Below the pieces are notes generated by a model. It made no database searches, had not been told where the DNA came from, and saw nothing but the letters and a program-made list of their open reading frames with translations. Below are positions 11,142 through 21,865 of a stretch of 64,000 nucleotides of DNA, piece after piece (the first letter of the stretch is position 1; each line of letters begins with the position of its first letter). The position numbers and the translations under genes were made by a program. Origin of the DNA: Chionoecetes opilio (Eukaryota; Arthropoda; Malacostraca; Decapoda; Majidae); NCBI GenBank assembly GCA_016584305.1, contig JACEEZ010022966.1, forward strand, positions 112,001-176,000. Direction: 5' to 3'.

Positions 11142-14100
11142 CTCTTCTATTTATAGCTTAATGTAATGAAGCTCTTATAGGTGCAAATTATTCTAAAAAA
11201 AGGATTGTATACTTAAATTTTGAAAAAAAACAGCCTATATCACCGTAACTAGCAAAAATCATTGAAAAGAACACATTTTGAGGGTATAAAGCATTATCGT
11301 AAGTTAAATTCAATCTATTTTGATATAACACTACAATTTACAAGAGACTATGAAAAACACGTGTAATATACAATTGTATCACAATATAGAGTCTCAAACT
11401 CCTATTATAAGCTTACAGTAGTTTAAAATAGCATTTTGTAACGAAAACAACTAAATACAACATTGTAAATTTTTTTCTATAAATAAAAGGGCTGAATAAT
11501 GTAAATTTTCGACTTTTGTCAGCCGCTCAAAAATACATTAAAACACTTGAAAATCGTTGTTTTTATTTTTTAAAATTAATACCTAAATTTCATGAAAGAT
11601 ACATATTTAAGCTCATAATATTGTAAAATATAGTTTGTATAACAGTGCTGAATAATGTCAAATTTCGACATTTTTTACCCCCTTCAAAAATACATTAAAA
11701 TACTTGAAAAAAACGTTGTTTATAAGAATTAAATTGAATATAAATTTCTTAAGAAATACATATTTTAGCTATTAACTTTGTAAAATATAGTTGTGTAAAA
11801 GTGTTGCATAATGTTATATATCGACATTTTTTACCCCATCAAAAATACATTAAAATACTTGAAAAAACGTTGTTTTTAGATTGTAATTGATTCCTAAATT
11901 CATAAAAAATACATATTTTTTCTAAAAAATTTGTAAAATATATTTTAAAAGCAAATATGAAAGTATTAGCTATGATATAAAGGAATATACTTCAATTTGT
12001 AGAAAAAACAGCTCTTCACTGATAAACTAGCTAAATCATTGAAAACACTACATTTTATGGGTTTTAGCAAAATGATAAGTAAAACTACTTGTATATATAC
12101 AATAACGCTACAGTTTACAAGAAACTATTAAAAAACGCTAGCAATATACCTTTATATCACATTAAATAACTCTTACTCTTCTATTTTATAGCTTAATGTA
12201 ATGTAAGCACTTATAGGTGCAAATTTTTCTAAAAAAAGGATTGTATACTTCAATTTGTAAAAAAACAGCCCTATATCACCGATAACTAGCAAAAATCATT
12301 GAAAAGAACACATTTGAGGGTATAAAGCATTATCGTAATTTAAAATTTCAATCTATTTATGATATAACACTACAATTTACAAGAGACTATGAAAAACACG
12401 TGTAATATACAATTGTATCACAAATATAGAGTCTCAAACTCCTATTATAAGCTTACATAGTTTAAAATAGCATTTTGTAACGAAAACAACTATAATACAA
12501 CATTGTGAATTTTTCTATAAAAAAAACGGCTGAAAAAAATGTCAATTTTCGACATTTGTCAGCCGCTCAAAAATACATTAAAACACTTGAAAAAACGTTG
12601 TTTTTAGTTTAAAATTAATACCTAAATTTCATGAAAGATCATATTTTAAGCTCATAATTTTGTAAAATTTAGTTGTATAACAGTGCTGAATAATGTCAAA
12701 TTTCGACATTTTTTAGCCCTTCAAAAATACATTAAAATACTTGAAAAACGTTGTTTATAAGATTAAAATTGATATATAAATTTCTTAAGAAATACATATT
12801 TTTAGCTATTAATTTTGTAAAATATAGTTGTAGCAAATATCAAAAGCTATTTAGCTGCCGATATAAAGATATAATTCGATTTGTTTGAAAAAAACATTCT
12901 TCACTGAGAACTAGCTAAAATCATTGAAAACCTACATTTTATGGGTTTTAGCATATGATAAGTAAACTACTTGTATATAGACCAATAACGCTACAGTTTA
13001 CAAGAACCTATGAAAAACGCTTGCAATAATACCGTTATAATCAACAATAAATAACTCCTTAATCTTCTATTTTATAGTTTTAAAGTAATATAAGCTACTT
13101 ATAGGTGCAATTTATAAAAAAAAGATTGTATAATTCAATATGTAGAAAACAGCTTCTATCACCGATAACTAGCTAAAATCATTGAAAAGAACACATTTTA
13201 AGGGTATAAGCAATTATCATAAGTTAAATTCAATCTATTTTTGATATACACTATATATACAAGAAACTATGAAAAACACGTGTAATATACAATTGTAATC
13301 ACAATATAGAGTCCTCAAACTCCTATATAAGCTTACGTAGTTTAAAATAGCATTTTCTAACGAAAACAACTATAATACCATATGTTGAATTTCTCTAATC
13401 AAAAAAAAGAGAAAAAAAGGGCTGGATACTGTCAATTTCGACATTTTTAGCTTTTCAAAATACATTAAAATACTTGAAAAAACTTGTTTTTAAGATAAAA
13501 TTGATAGTAAATTTATAAAAAATTACATATTTTTTTGGTATTAATTTTGTAAACATATTCATATCAAATATCAAAGCATATTAAAGCGATATAAAGGGAA
13601 TATACTTCAACTTGTAGACTAAAAACAACTCTTCACTGATAACTAGCTAAAATCATTGAAAAAACTACTTTAATGGTTTTTAGCAAATGATAAGTAAAAC
13701 TACTTGTATATATACAATAACGCTACAGTTTTACAAGAAACTACGAAAAACGCTTGCAATATACCGTTATAGTCACATAAATAACCTCTTACTCTTCTAT
13801 TTTATAGCTATGTAATGTAAGCTACTTATAGGTGCAAATTATTCTAAAAAGGATTGTATACTTCAGAACTGAGGAAAACAGCTATATATTACCGAGAACT
13901 AGCTAAAATCATTAAAAGAACACTTTGAGGGTATAAGCATTATCATAAGTTAGATTCCTTTTATTTAGATATAACACTACAATTACAGAAACTATTTAAA
14001 AACGTGTAATATACAATTGTATCACAATATAGAGTCTGCAAACTCCTATTTATAAGCTTTACAGTAGTTTAAAATCGCATTTTTCTTACGAAAACAAACT

Positions 14101-15245
14101 ATAATACCACAAATTTAAGATTTTTCATATCAAAAAAGGGCTGATAATGTCATTTTCGACATTTTTTAGCCCTTCACAAATCCATTAAAACACTTAAAAG
14201 TTGTTTTTTAGATTGAAGTGATACCTAAATTTCATGAAAATGACATATTTTTAAGCTCATTAATATTGTAAAATATAGTTGTGTAAGAAGTGTGAATATA
14301 TCAAATTTCGACATTTTTTAGCCCTGCAAAAATCATTAAAATACTTGAAAAAAATGTTGTTTCTATTTAAAATTGATACCTAAGTTCTTAAAATATCCAT
14401 ATTTTTAGCTATTAATTTCGTTAAAAATAATAGTTGTAGCAAATATCCAAAAACTATATTAGCGATTTAGAGAATATACTTCAATTTGTAGGAAAAAAAC
14501 AGCTCTTCACTGATACTAGCTAAAATCATTTTAAAACCTACATTTATGGTTTATAGCAAATGATACGTAAACTACTTGTATATATACGGTAATACGCAAC
14601 AGTTTACAGAAACTATGAAAAAGTTTGCAATAACCGTTATATCCCAATAATAACCTCCTACTCTCCTATTTTATAGCTTTAACTGTAATGTACGCTACTT
14701 ATAGGTGCAAACTTTTCTAAACAGATTGTATACATCAATTTGTAGAATACAGCTATATATAACCGATAACTAGCTAAATCATTGAAAGAACACATTTTGC
14801 GGGTATAAAGCATTATCGTAAGGTAAATTCCTTCTCGTTATGATATAACCCTACAATTTAACAAGAGAGTATGAAAAACACGTGTAATATACAATTGTAT
14901 CACAATATAGAGTCTCAAACTCTATTATAAGCTGACAGTAGTTTAAAATAGCATTTTTAACGAAAACCCAACTTTTAATACAACATTTTGAATTTCTCTA
15001 TCCAAAAAAGTGGCTGAATAATTGTCCACTTTCGGCATTTGTTTTAGCCCTTCAAAATACATTAAAACATTTGAAAAACGTTGTTTTTAAGATTAAATTA
15101 TATATAATTTTCATGAAAAAGACATATTTTAAGCTCATTATATTGTAAAATTAGTTGTGTAAAAGTGCTGAATAATGTCCATATAACGACATTTTTTAGC
15201 CCTTCAAAATACATTAAAATACTTGAAAAAACTTTGTTTTTTAAG
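11142..15245. repeat. Complex AT-rich satellite array, unit about 730-1035 bp
   Basis: The phrase TAGCTT-AATGTAATG...CTTATAGGTGCAAA recurs at about 11,142, 12,177, 13,061, 13,791 and 14,660, giving unit lengths of about 1035, 884, 730 and 869. Each unit holds one to three copies of an internal ~155-bp submonomer recognised by AATGTCAAATTTCGACATTT and CAAAAATACATTAAAA. The rest of the unit consists of two related half-blocks. One contains GCTACAGTTTACAAGAAACT with AAAACGCTTGCAATATACC; the other contains CACTACAATTTACAAGAGACT with AAAACACGTGTAATATAC. Copies differ by many small indels. The array begins at the N gap and ends where an LTR begins. Confidence 0.9.
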
Positions 15246-16424
15246 TGTTAAGCCCCACGCCGCCCTACTCCCGAAGGGGGGAGAGAAGTTGCGTACGCGG
15301 GCCTCAACGGCGGGGTGTTAATGTAGCTCCTGTTTTAGCGCCCCCCAAACCCGCTAAGGTTCTATCCAATCGTCGCCTGCGTGGCATGACAACTAACCCT
15401 GGCACCCCCTACCTGTCGGGCCGGGTAGGGCGCTCTCAATGTTCTACAGAAGGTAAGCGGGCAATGCCCTTCGTGTCGTCGGAGATACGGGGAGCTTGGT
15501 TCCCCAGGCTAGCAATAGCCCCGGCTATGCGGGGCGACCTCCTCTGTCCCCCCCTAGAGTCCCTGGCTTGATCCAGGTCCCCAGTGGCCTCCTTATCGCC
15601 TGCCCTATCATGCCACTTGTCAATCACAGTGAATACTCACCATCTGCTGCGTCGCCTTCAGGAAGACCTGTATGTTGGTACCCCAGAGGTCCTAAGGCCC
15701 TGTTGTAGGTGCCTCGTAATGCCCCGTGGTTCCAAGGGGGGAACCCAGGAGCCTCCTTTGAAGAGTATCTAGTGGGCGTCGTAGTCGCGTAGAGTTTCCA
15801 CCTCCGGCCGCCCACGCGCCCACAAAGTGCCTGGCCCCAGGCCCAGTGGGCTCCCCCAAGGGCCTGAAGAGAGGTGGGGCGAGTCCTGCCCTGCTCCGGG
15901 AGTCCTGGGGGCCTCGGACCGGGCACGCCTGGACGCAGGCCGAACAGGGTAGTCGTATCCGTAGAGTTTTTTCTTGCCAGCCTTGCGTCGGCAACTCAGG
16001 CAACGCGGGCCAGGCTTGGCAGCAGGATGTCTCCTACGCGTCCGCGGTTACTCGCCCGTTACTCACGACTCGACGTGAGGTTACTCGCTGCAGTTATTCT
16101 GCAGTAATATACTATCACGTTCGCGACACCGTGTGCACACGTATGAACGCGCGCCGAAGCCGCGTGAGAGTACTGTCCTCGTTCCTCCTTCAGCCTTTTG
16201 GGCGAGAGCTCCACCCTGACTCTCAACAGTGAGTCCCTTGTTCTATAGGTCTCTCCTGTTTAAGGCCTAACCTTTTCTCCCCTCTTGGCGCTGATAATGA
16301 TCTGTTCCCTCAGCGAAAACCCTTTGCTTCCCCTCTCTCACTACCATCCTTAGTCCTTCTGCCTTCTCCCCATTTATCCTTCGTTCCTCCCTATTCCTCA
16401 TTCCTCTACGTCCCAGCCCTCACA
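15246..16424 (-). repeat. 3' LTR of Ty3/Gypsy copy 1
   Basis: Read on the minus strand the LTR starts TGTGAGGGCTGGGACGTAG and ends GGGGCTTAACA, i.e. TG...CA termini, about 1,179 bp. A purine run (GGATGGGGGTAA) directly precedes it at 16,425-16,437 and would serve as the polypurine tract priming plus-strand DNA. It matches the 5' LTR of copy 2 (58,130-59,388) along its length. Short plus-strand frames inside it are chance GC-rich frames. Confidence 0.88.
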
Positions 16425-16491
16425 TTACCCCCATCCGACGAAGACGGCCGTCCTCGGTCGTGCTTGGGCCTGTCTGCGTCAATGCCTGCAA

Positions 16492-16875
16492 TTAAAGCGA
16501 AGGGTCAGAGGAGGCTGAGGGCTGTGGATTACGTGCGGACGAGGCACCACCTGGAAGGGCGGATGTCGAAGAACAGGAGGCGGTGGGATCGGGAGGCTCG
16601 GTGTAGGGCTTTGCATCCGCACCATGAACTGTGCGGTCCCCAGCGTCTGTGGCATAACAGACCTGGTAAGCATTTGGAATGCGGACAACTGTGAAAGGGC
16701 CCATCCATTTCGGGTGAAGCTTGGAGGAGCGCAGGTAAGGCGGGGTCGTCACCAAAATGCGCATCCCAGGATGAAAAGGGTTCGATGGCGGCTGGGCTTG
16801 GAGGTGGGGTGGACGCTGCACAACGCGCTGTGCCGCCTGAAGTCCGTCACGGAGCGCGGAAAGGTATTCGCCCAT
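16492..16875 (-). CDS. Integrase C-terminal GPY/F module (Ty3/Gypsy copy 1)
   Basis: This minus-strand frame contains SKLHPKWMGPFTVVRIP, the GPY/F motif found at the C-terminus of many Ty3/Gypsy integrases, where it helps DNA binding and multimerisation. It overlaps the end of the integrase core frame but is offset by one frame, so a single indel near 16,860 separates two parts of what should be one polyprotein. After it comes a Pro/Ser-rich tail (TASCSSTSALPGG) ending at 16,492, about 55 bp before the polypurine tract. Position and content fit the end of pol. Confidence 0.75.
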   Translation of the reverse strand: MGEYLSALRDGLQAAQRVVQRPPHLQAQPPSNPFHPGMRILVTTPPYLRSSKLHPKWMGPFTVVRIPNAYQVCYATDAGDRTVHGADAKPYTEPPDPTASCSSTSALPGGASSARNPQPSASSDPSL

Positions 16876-17610
16876 GGGGCAGCCGCAGGGTCCGTTCCGT
16901 AAGCAGGAATGTGGCGGTCAGCGGGAAGAGGGGCCACTCTGCCGAAGATGACTTCAAAGGGGCTAAAACCGTGTGGTTCGCCAGGCGATGTGTTGAGGGA
17001 GAGCTGGGCTGAAGAGACGACGTCCGGCCAAGCGGAGCGAGGATCATCCACCTTTACTGCGCGGAGGATATCTCCCACAGTTCTATGCGAGCGCTCCACA
17101 ATGCCAATACCTTGAGGGTGGTAGGGTGACGTGCGAACCATAGAACAGCCCAGTAGGAGTTGGAGCTGGGACCACACGATACCGGTGAATTCCCGTCCTC
17201 GGTCCGAGAGAATCCTGCGGGGTAACCCAAAGACAGACACGACACGGTCCATCAGAACCCGAGCCACGGTAGTCCCTGTGTGGTCAGCAGATGGCACCAA
17301 GATAGTGAACCTGGAGAAACAGTCGATGAAGGTTATGACGAAGCGTTTACCCCGATGAGAGGGGAACGGCCCCATGATATCCACGGCTACCGTATCCCAT
17401 GGTAGTGCGGCCGCGATGACTCCAGGTGGTCCAGGTCGCCGTCGATAATCCGTTCCGAGCTGGCAGCCCTTGCACTGGCTTACCGCCTCACGGGCAATTA
17501 AGGCTTCTTGGTGCGCCCGGTAGCGTTGACGGAATTTTGCCAATGTTTTACGAATGCCCAAATGGCCACCCGCTGTGTGGTCAGCAGCTTCATTGCGTGG
17601 CGAGCCCCTT
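16749..17610 (-). CDS. Integrase zinc finger and DDE core (Ty3/Gypsy copy 1)
   Basis: This is the best-preserved coding sequence in the window, with a 270-codon frame at 17,561-16,749. The DDE triad is complete: D61 (VAVDIMG), D120 (ILSDRGREF) and E156 (GIVERSHR), with 58 residues between the aspartates and the canonical 35 between D and E. C30 and C33 (QCKGCQ) are the CC pair of the HHCC zinc finger. The HH pair (HTAGGH, H-x4-H) lies just upstream, around 17,580-17,600. Integrase cuts the ends of the retrotransposon cDNA and joins them to host DNA. The last residues of the frame (after PWA, near 16,860) are out of phase, because the GPY/F module continues in another frame. Confidence 0.9.
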
Positions 17611-17664
17611 TAGCTCCCAGGGCTAGTCGCCCCTCCGCGTCGAATAGACGTTTTTCGCCCACCC

Positions 17665-18130
17665 TCAGTCCGGGTGGAGGGGGTCGCCTTGTTCAACTGC
17701 GACCCCGCGGCCCGCATTCGCCCCGGACGTCAGGGGAAGAGCTAAATTAATGGTGTCTAGCGGCAGGCGGGACAACCCATCGACAGGGTTTGTCCCTTCC
17801 CCTGGCCTATGTTTGATCTCGAAGTATTTCCTAAGGAAAAAGGCCACGTAGGGAGGGGCGGTCTTCCACTTCATAAAACGTAGCCACTGGAGATTTGGGG
17901 TGGCCCGTGAAATGGGGAAACGTTGCAAAGAAAATGGGGCAAACTTCCGTAGTGCCCAGACATAGCGAGACATTCCTTCTTCGTGCGCTATAGTTTTTCC
18001 CCGAAGGGTTAGGCCCGGCCCTTTCATGGGCGTGACTCTTTTTATTGTCATGAGTTGGGAAGGTGCACCCAGGCCCGAAACTGGCATCCGTTATAGACGG
18101 AAGGGGAGCTCGAATTCGGGAAACATGACG
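17665..18130 (-). pseudogene. RNase H domain of Ty3/Gypsy copy 1, degraded
   Basis: Minus-strand frames show DASFGPG (the first catalytic aspartate block TDAS-x-x-G-x-G), EEGMSRYVWALRKFAP, and the closing block KYFEIKHRPGEGTNPVDGLSRLP, whose xRPGxxNxVxDxLSR pattern is typical of the end of Ty3/Gypsy RNase H. The enzyme removes the RNA strand during reverse transcription. Homopolymer expansions break the frame several times. The matching region in copy 2 (62,740-63,200) is in the same order. Confidence 0.7.
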
Positions 18131-18900
18131 GGGGGTTTCGTCAGGCCTTTTTAAGATCGAAAAAGGCTGCCTAAATTTCGGTGGTCCGTTCCGGTAACTT
18201 TGGGGCCCGTCAAAAAGTATAGGAAGCGGCTCGGGTTGAGAAGTTTTTAATGTACCCCCGGGTAGAGGCGGCCAACCCGGGAAACGATGAAATTGTTTTA
18301 GTAGGGGTTTGGAGTCGAACGCGTCATACCCCAAGCTTTGGGTCGCGTGATACCTCCCCAGAGAAACGGATAAAGAAAACCCCTTTCACGCCGTGCCAGG
18401 CGCATTTCGAGGGCTTCTGTAAAAACGGCGCCCTGTATCGCTCAAGCCCGCAACGTAGGCGGTTAGAGTTTGCCAAGTGGCTGAGAATACTATATGCGTC
18501 GAGGAAAGAAAAAGACATATTCCCCAGTTCAAACCTTCCAAGATTGGTCCTTGATTGGAGCATGGGGCCCGGTCCGTTAAAATGGCCCAAATGCCCTACT
18601 TTTGACTCAAAAAGCCTTAAAAACTGGTGGGGGAACCCCGTCTTGTGTCGGTCGCCTTTTCGCGAATTTGGAATTTTTGCAGTACCCGGCCTGTAGGCCA
18701 GGGTGGGAAAAACCAGCCGACCCGTGTAGTGTTCTAGAGTGTCTCGTGCGGGCTGGGGGGCGTTTTTTTGGGAGGTCAGGGTTTTTTAAACGCCGGAAGT
18801 AAAGGCAAAACCCCCGGGGATCTGTCCTTGTTGGTCATCACTAACGCTCGGCCGCGGCCTGTGTAGGGCCGGTTTTACCCTTGGGAAGCATTTTTAAGTT
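18130..18900 (-). pseudogene. Reverse transcriptase region of Ty3/Gypsy copy 1, heavily corrupted
   Basis: The region aligns by eye with the RT segment of copy 2 (62,040-62,720), including recognisable shared stretches such as ACAAGGACAGATCCC and GCCTACAGGC. A frame at 18,334-17,831 starts with LLKQFHRFPGW, which resembles the K-x-F-x-x-x-x-G-x block linking RT to RNase H. Base-call smearing prevents reading the catalytic YxDD box. The call rests on position and on the match to copy 2. Confidence 0.55.
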
Positions 18901-20434
18901 GTCGTCTTCTTCCTAAAACCCCTGCTGCAGTGTCTTCCCATGCCTGGGGCCCGGGGGAAACCCAGGGGAACCCCCCTTTCAGGTGTTAGCAGGGGTCGTA
19001 GTAGCGTGTCTAGTGGGGGTCGTAGTGCGCTTTTACCCCCCGCCCCTAGCCGCCGCTGTGTCTCCCCCCAATGCCCAGTGTCCCCGAGGCCCTGAAGAGA
19101 GGAAAACAGGGCAGGCGGTGGTAGGACGTGTGGCATCGTAGAGTTACGTACCTACCCCCGGGGAAAAGCGGGGGCCCCCCCCTTTTCCCTTTCTTTTCCG
19201 GGGCCCCTTTTGGGGGGGCCCCTTTGGGGGCCCCTTTTCCGGGGGGAAAAAGGCCCCTTTTTGGGGGTACCAGGAAAGGGGAAGGGGGGAAACCGGGCGG
19301 GGGGGGGGGGCCCTGGGGGTTTTGCCCAGGGACCGTTCCCCCAAAATGGCCGGGGCCGGTAAGGAAGGTTTTTCACTTTCCGGGGCCCAATTTTTGGGGG
19401 GGGGCAAAAACCCCCCCGGGGGAAAAAAAGAAAAGGGGGGGGGGGGGGCCCCCCCCCCCCCCTGTGCGGGGGCGGCCGGGGGGTCCCCGGAAGTGAGCCG
19501 GGCACAGCCGGGAAACGTGCCGTTTTCCCGTGGGGCTCGGGGCCAACTTGGGGGAGCAGGTAACCCCCATAAAGGGTAAAGGGTTTTTTGCCCCGGGCCT
19601 CTTCTCGGGGGGAACGTGGGGGGTTCCAGGGACCCCACCCCTCCCCCCCCGGGGGGGAAATTGGGGGGGAAATTGCCCCACCCTCTTAATAAAAATCCCG
19701 GGGAAACCCTTTAAAATACCTCAGGCCACCGATGATTGCCCCCTTTCCCCGGGCGCAAAAAATTTTTTGAAAGATCGGCGGGCCGATCCCCCCGCCGGGT
19801 ACGTTTAACCCCAGGGCCTACAGGGCCTGACTTGCCGGAGCGGGAACCCCCGGGAAAAATAAGTAGGGTTTTGGGATCCGGGGGCCCTCTTTTCCCCGCC
19901 CCCCCGGAAAACGGGGATACTAAAGGGACCTGAGGGGGGAATTTTCCCCTTCCCTCAGACAGGTCTCCTACTTACCTCCCCCCAAAAAGCCGGGGAGGAC
20001 CTTAAATTCTCTTTTTCCTCTACGACCAAACCCGTTTCCCCCCAAATTGTTAGTCCCTTTCACCCCGGGGATTTAAAGGAACCTTGTCCCCAAAAGTAAC
20101 CTCCCCCGGTCAAAAGGGGCGGAGCCCGGCCGCTACCGCCGCACGACCATATACTGGGGCGTGTATTCCCCTTCCTCTCCGGGGGTGGGCAATATGCCCT
20201 CCCCCCACACCCCCCAAACCCCCCCGTTAAAAATTTTTTTTCGCCGCTATCTCCCAAGGGGGGGGTAGCTTCCAAACGCATCATAAGGAAACTCTGAAAC
20301 AAATATTACGGCGGCAAGCGCAAGCAAAGATAATAAAAAAAATTTTAAATTACCATTTAAAATGTGCCTAACTTTTTTCAGGCCCAGAACCCCAAGCTAA
20401 ATTTATCGCAAGTCCCTGCGTTTTCTTCGCGCAG

Positions 20435-20475
<41 letters not shown>

Positions 20476-20548
20476 TAATTATTATTAAAAATTTTTTTTT
20501 TTTTTTTTTTTTAAATTTTTTTTTTTTTTTTTTATTTTTAAACAAATT

Positions 20549-20587
<39 letters not shown>

Positions 20588-20600
20588 CCCCCTTTTTTCG
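18900..20600 (-). other. Ty3/Gypsy copy 1 internal 5' half, smeared (gag/protease/leader)
   Basis: About 18,930-19,110 matches both the LTR-like module of copy 2 (61,740-61,950) and, more weakly, the LTR itself. From 19,150 the text becomes runs of G, C, A and T, and the long Gly/Pro-rich frames there are artefacts. Poly-T runs at about 20,438-20,600 mirror the long poly-A tracts of copy 2 (59,665-59,693 and 59,844-59,905). No gag or protease frame can be read. Confidence 0.5.
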
Positions 20601-20774
20601 CAGTCGTATTCTACCAAAAATTTATCAGGGGACGGTACGTACTCCCAAAAAAAAAATTTTTTGCAGACTTTATCGCCCTACCAAAATTTATCCGGTATCG
20701 TTATCGCATCCAACTTTTTAGCCCCCACCTCGGGCTATCTCTCTCATCTGCATAACCACGCCAGCCATAGATCT

Positions 20775-20792
20775 GGATCCGTTTCACCGCCA
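20775..20792 (-). promoter_or_regulatory. Primer-binding-site candidate of Ty3/Gypsy copy 1
   Basis: On the minus strand, TGGCGGTGAAACGGATCC begins three bases after the LTR end (AACA). PBS sequences start with TGG, complementary to the tRNA 3' CCA. The equivalent site in copy 2 (59,392) reads TGGAGCAGTGAAACAGGATC, the same motif with indels. I could not name the primer tRNA. Confidence 0.5.
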
Positions 20793-20795
20793 ATA

Positions 20796-21865
20796 TGTTA
20801 CCCCCCGCCGCCCTACCCGAAGGGGGGGGGAAAATTTGCGTCCCGGGGGCTAAAAGGGGGGGGTGTTAAGTATCCTTTTAGCCCCCCCCCCAAACCCGCT
20901 AAGGTTCTACCCAATCGGTCGCTGGCGTGGCATGAAACAACCCTGGCACCCCTACCTGTGGGGGCGGGTAGGGCCATCTCCAAGTTCTACAGAAGGTAAG
21001 GGGAATGCCCCCGTTGTTCGTCGGGATGGGGGAGCTGGTTCCCCAGGCTAGCAATGCCCCGGCTACCCGGGGGCGCCCCTTTCCCTGCCCCCCCCTAGAG
21101 TCCCTGGCTTATACGGGTCCCCCAGGGGCCCCCTTTAATCCCCGCCCTACATGCACTTGTCAACACGTGAATACATCACCATCTGCTGCGTCGCCTTCAG
21201 GAAGCCCTGTATGTGGACCCCAGAGGTCCAAAGGCCTGTTGGGGTGCCTCGTAACCCCCGGGGGTTCCAGGGGAACCCGGGGAACCCTTGAAGGATATCT
21301 AGTGGGGCGTGTAGTCGCGTGGGTTTTCCACCTCCGGCCCACGCCCCCCCCTAGGGGCCCCCCCACGCCCAGTGGCTCCCCAAGGGCCCTGAAGAGGGGT
21401 GGGCGAGTCCTGCCCGCTCCGGGGATCCGGGGGGGTCGGCCGGGGCACCCAGGACGCAGGCCGGAAAAAGGGTAGCGTATCCTAGATTTTTCCTTGCCAC
21501 CTTGGTCGGAAAACCTCAGGCACGCGGGCCAGGCTTGGCCCGGGGCCCCCCCGGGGGGTTTCTCGCCCGTTCTCACGACCGCGTGGGTTTCTCCTAGTTT
21601 TTTCCGAAAATTCAAAGTTTGCGAACCGTTCAACGTATGAACGCCCCCGAAGCCGCGGGGAAATCTTTTTCCCCCCCCGGGGGAGGGGCCCCCCTTCAAA
21701 GTGGGTTTTTAAGGTTTCCTTTTTAAGGAACCTTTTCCCCTTTGGGTTTTTAAAATTTTTCCCCGGAAAAAAATTTTTCCCCCCCCAAACCCTTTTCCCT
21801 TCCCCCCCATTTACCTTTTCCCCTTTCCCTTTTCCCCCCCCCCTTTTTTTAAAAACTTGGGGGTT
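20796..21865 (-). repeat. 5' LTR of Ty3/Gypsy copy 1, corrupted toward its outer end
   Basis: It is colinear with the 3' LTR at 15,246-16,424. At 20,800-21,500 the match is easy to follow (CCGCCCTACCCGAAGG, GCGTCGCCTTCAGGAAG, ACGCAGGCC). From 21,640 onward the same landmarks appear as homopolymer runs; for example, GTTTAAGGCCTAACC of the clean LTR becomes CTTTTTAAGGAACC. The outer boundary near 21,865 is estimated from the position of the last matching C-rich block. Confidence 0.75.

Larger units (their letters stand above)
15246..21865 (-). mobile_element. Ty3/Gypsy LTR retrotransposon, copy 1 (minus strand)
   Basis: Full-length element on the minus strand: 3' LTR 15,246-16,424, integrase, RNase H, RT, a possible protease region, leader with poly-T tracts, PBS-like site, and 5' LTR 20,796 to about 21,865. 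The RT-RNase H-integrase order defines Ty3/Gypsy (Metaviridae). It is inserted into the satellite array, whose sequence abuts the 3' LTR at 15,245. Sequence quality is good up to about 17.7 kb and then degrades steadily into homopolymer smear. Only the integrase retains a sizeable open frame, so the copy cannot be judged intact. Confidence 0.88.

Noticed and set aside
15245..16232. Overlapping 60-128 codon frames on both strands
   Set aside because: They lie in the GC-rich LTR, which is non-coding. They are not matched by frames in the copy 2 LTR.
19128..19808. Long Gly/Pro-rich open frames on both strands
   Set aside because: They come from runs of G and C produced by the base-call smear inside the retrotransposon copy. 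Frames are open on both strands because homopolymers lack stop codons.
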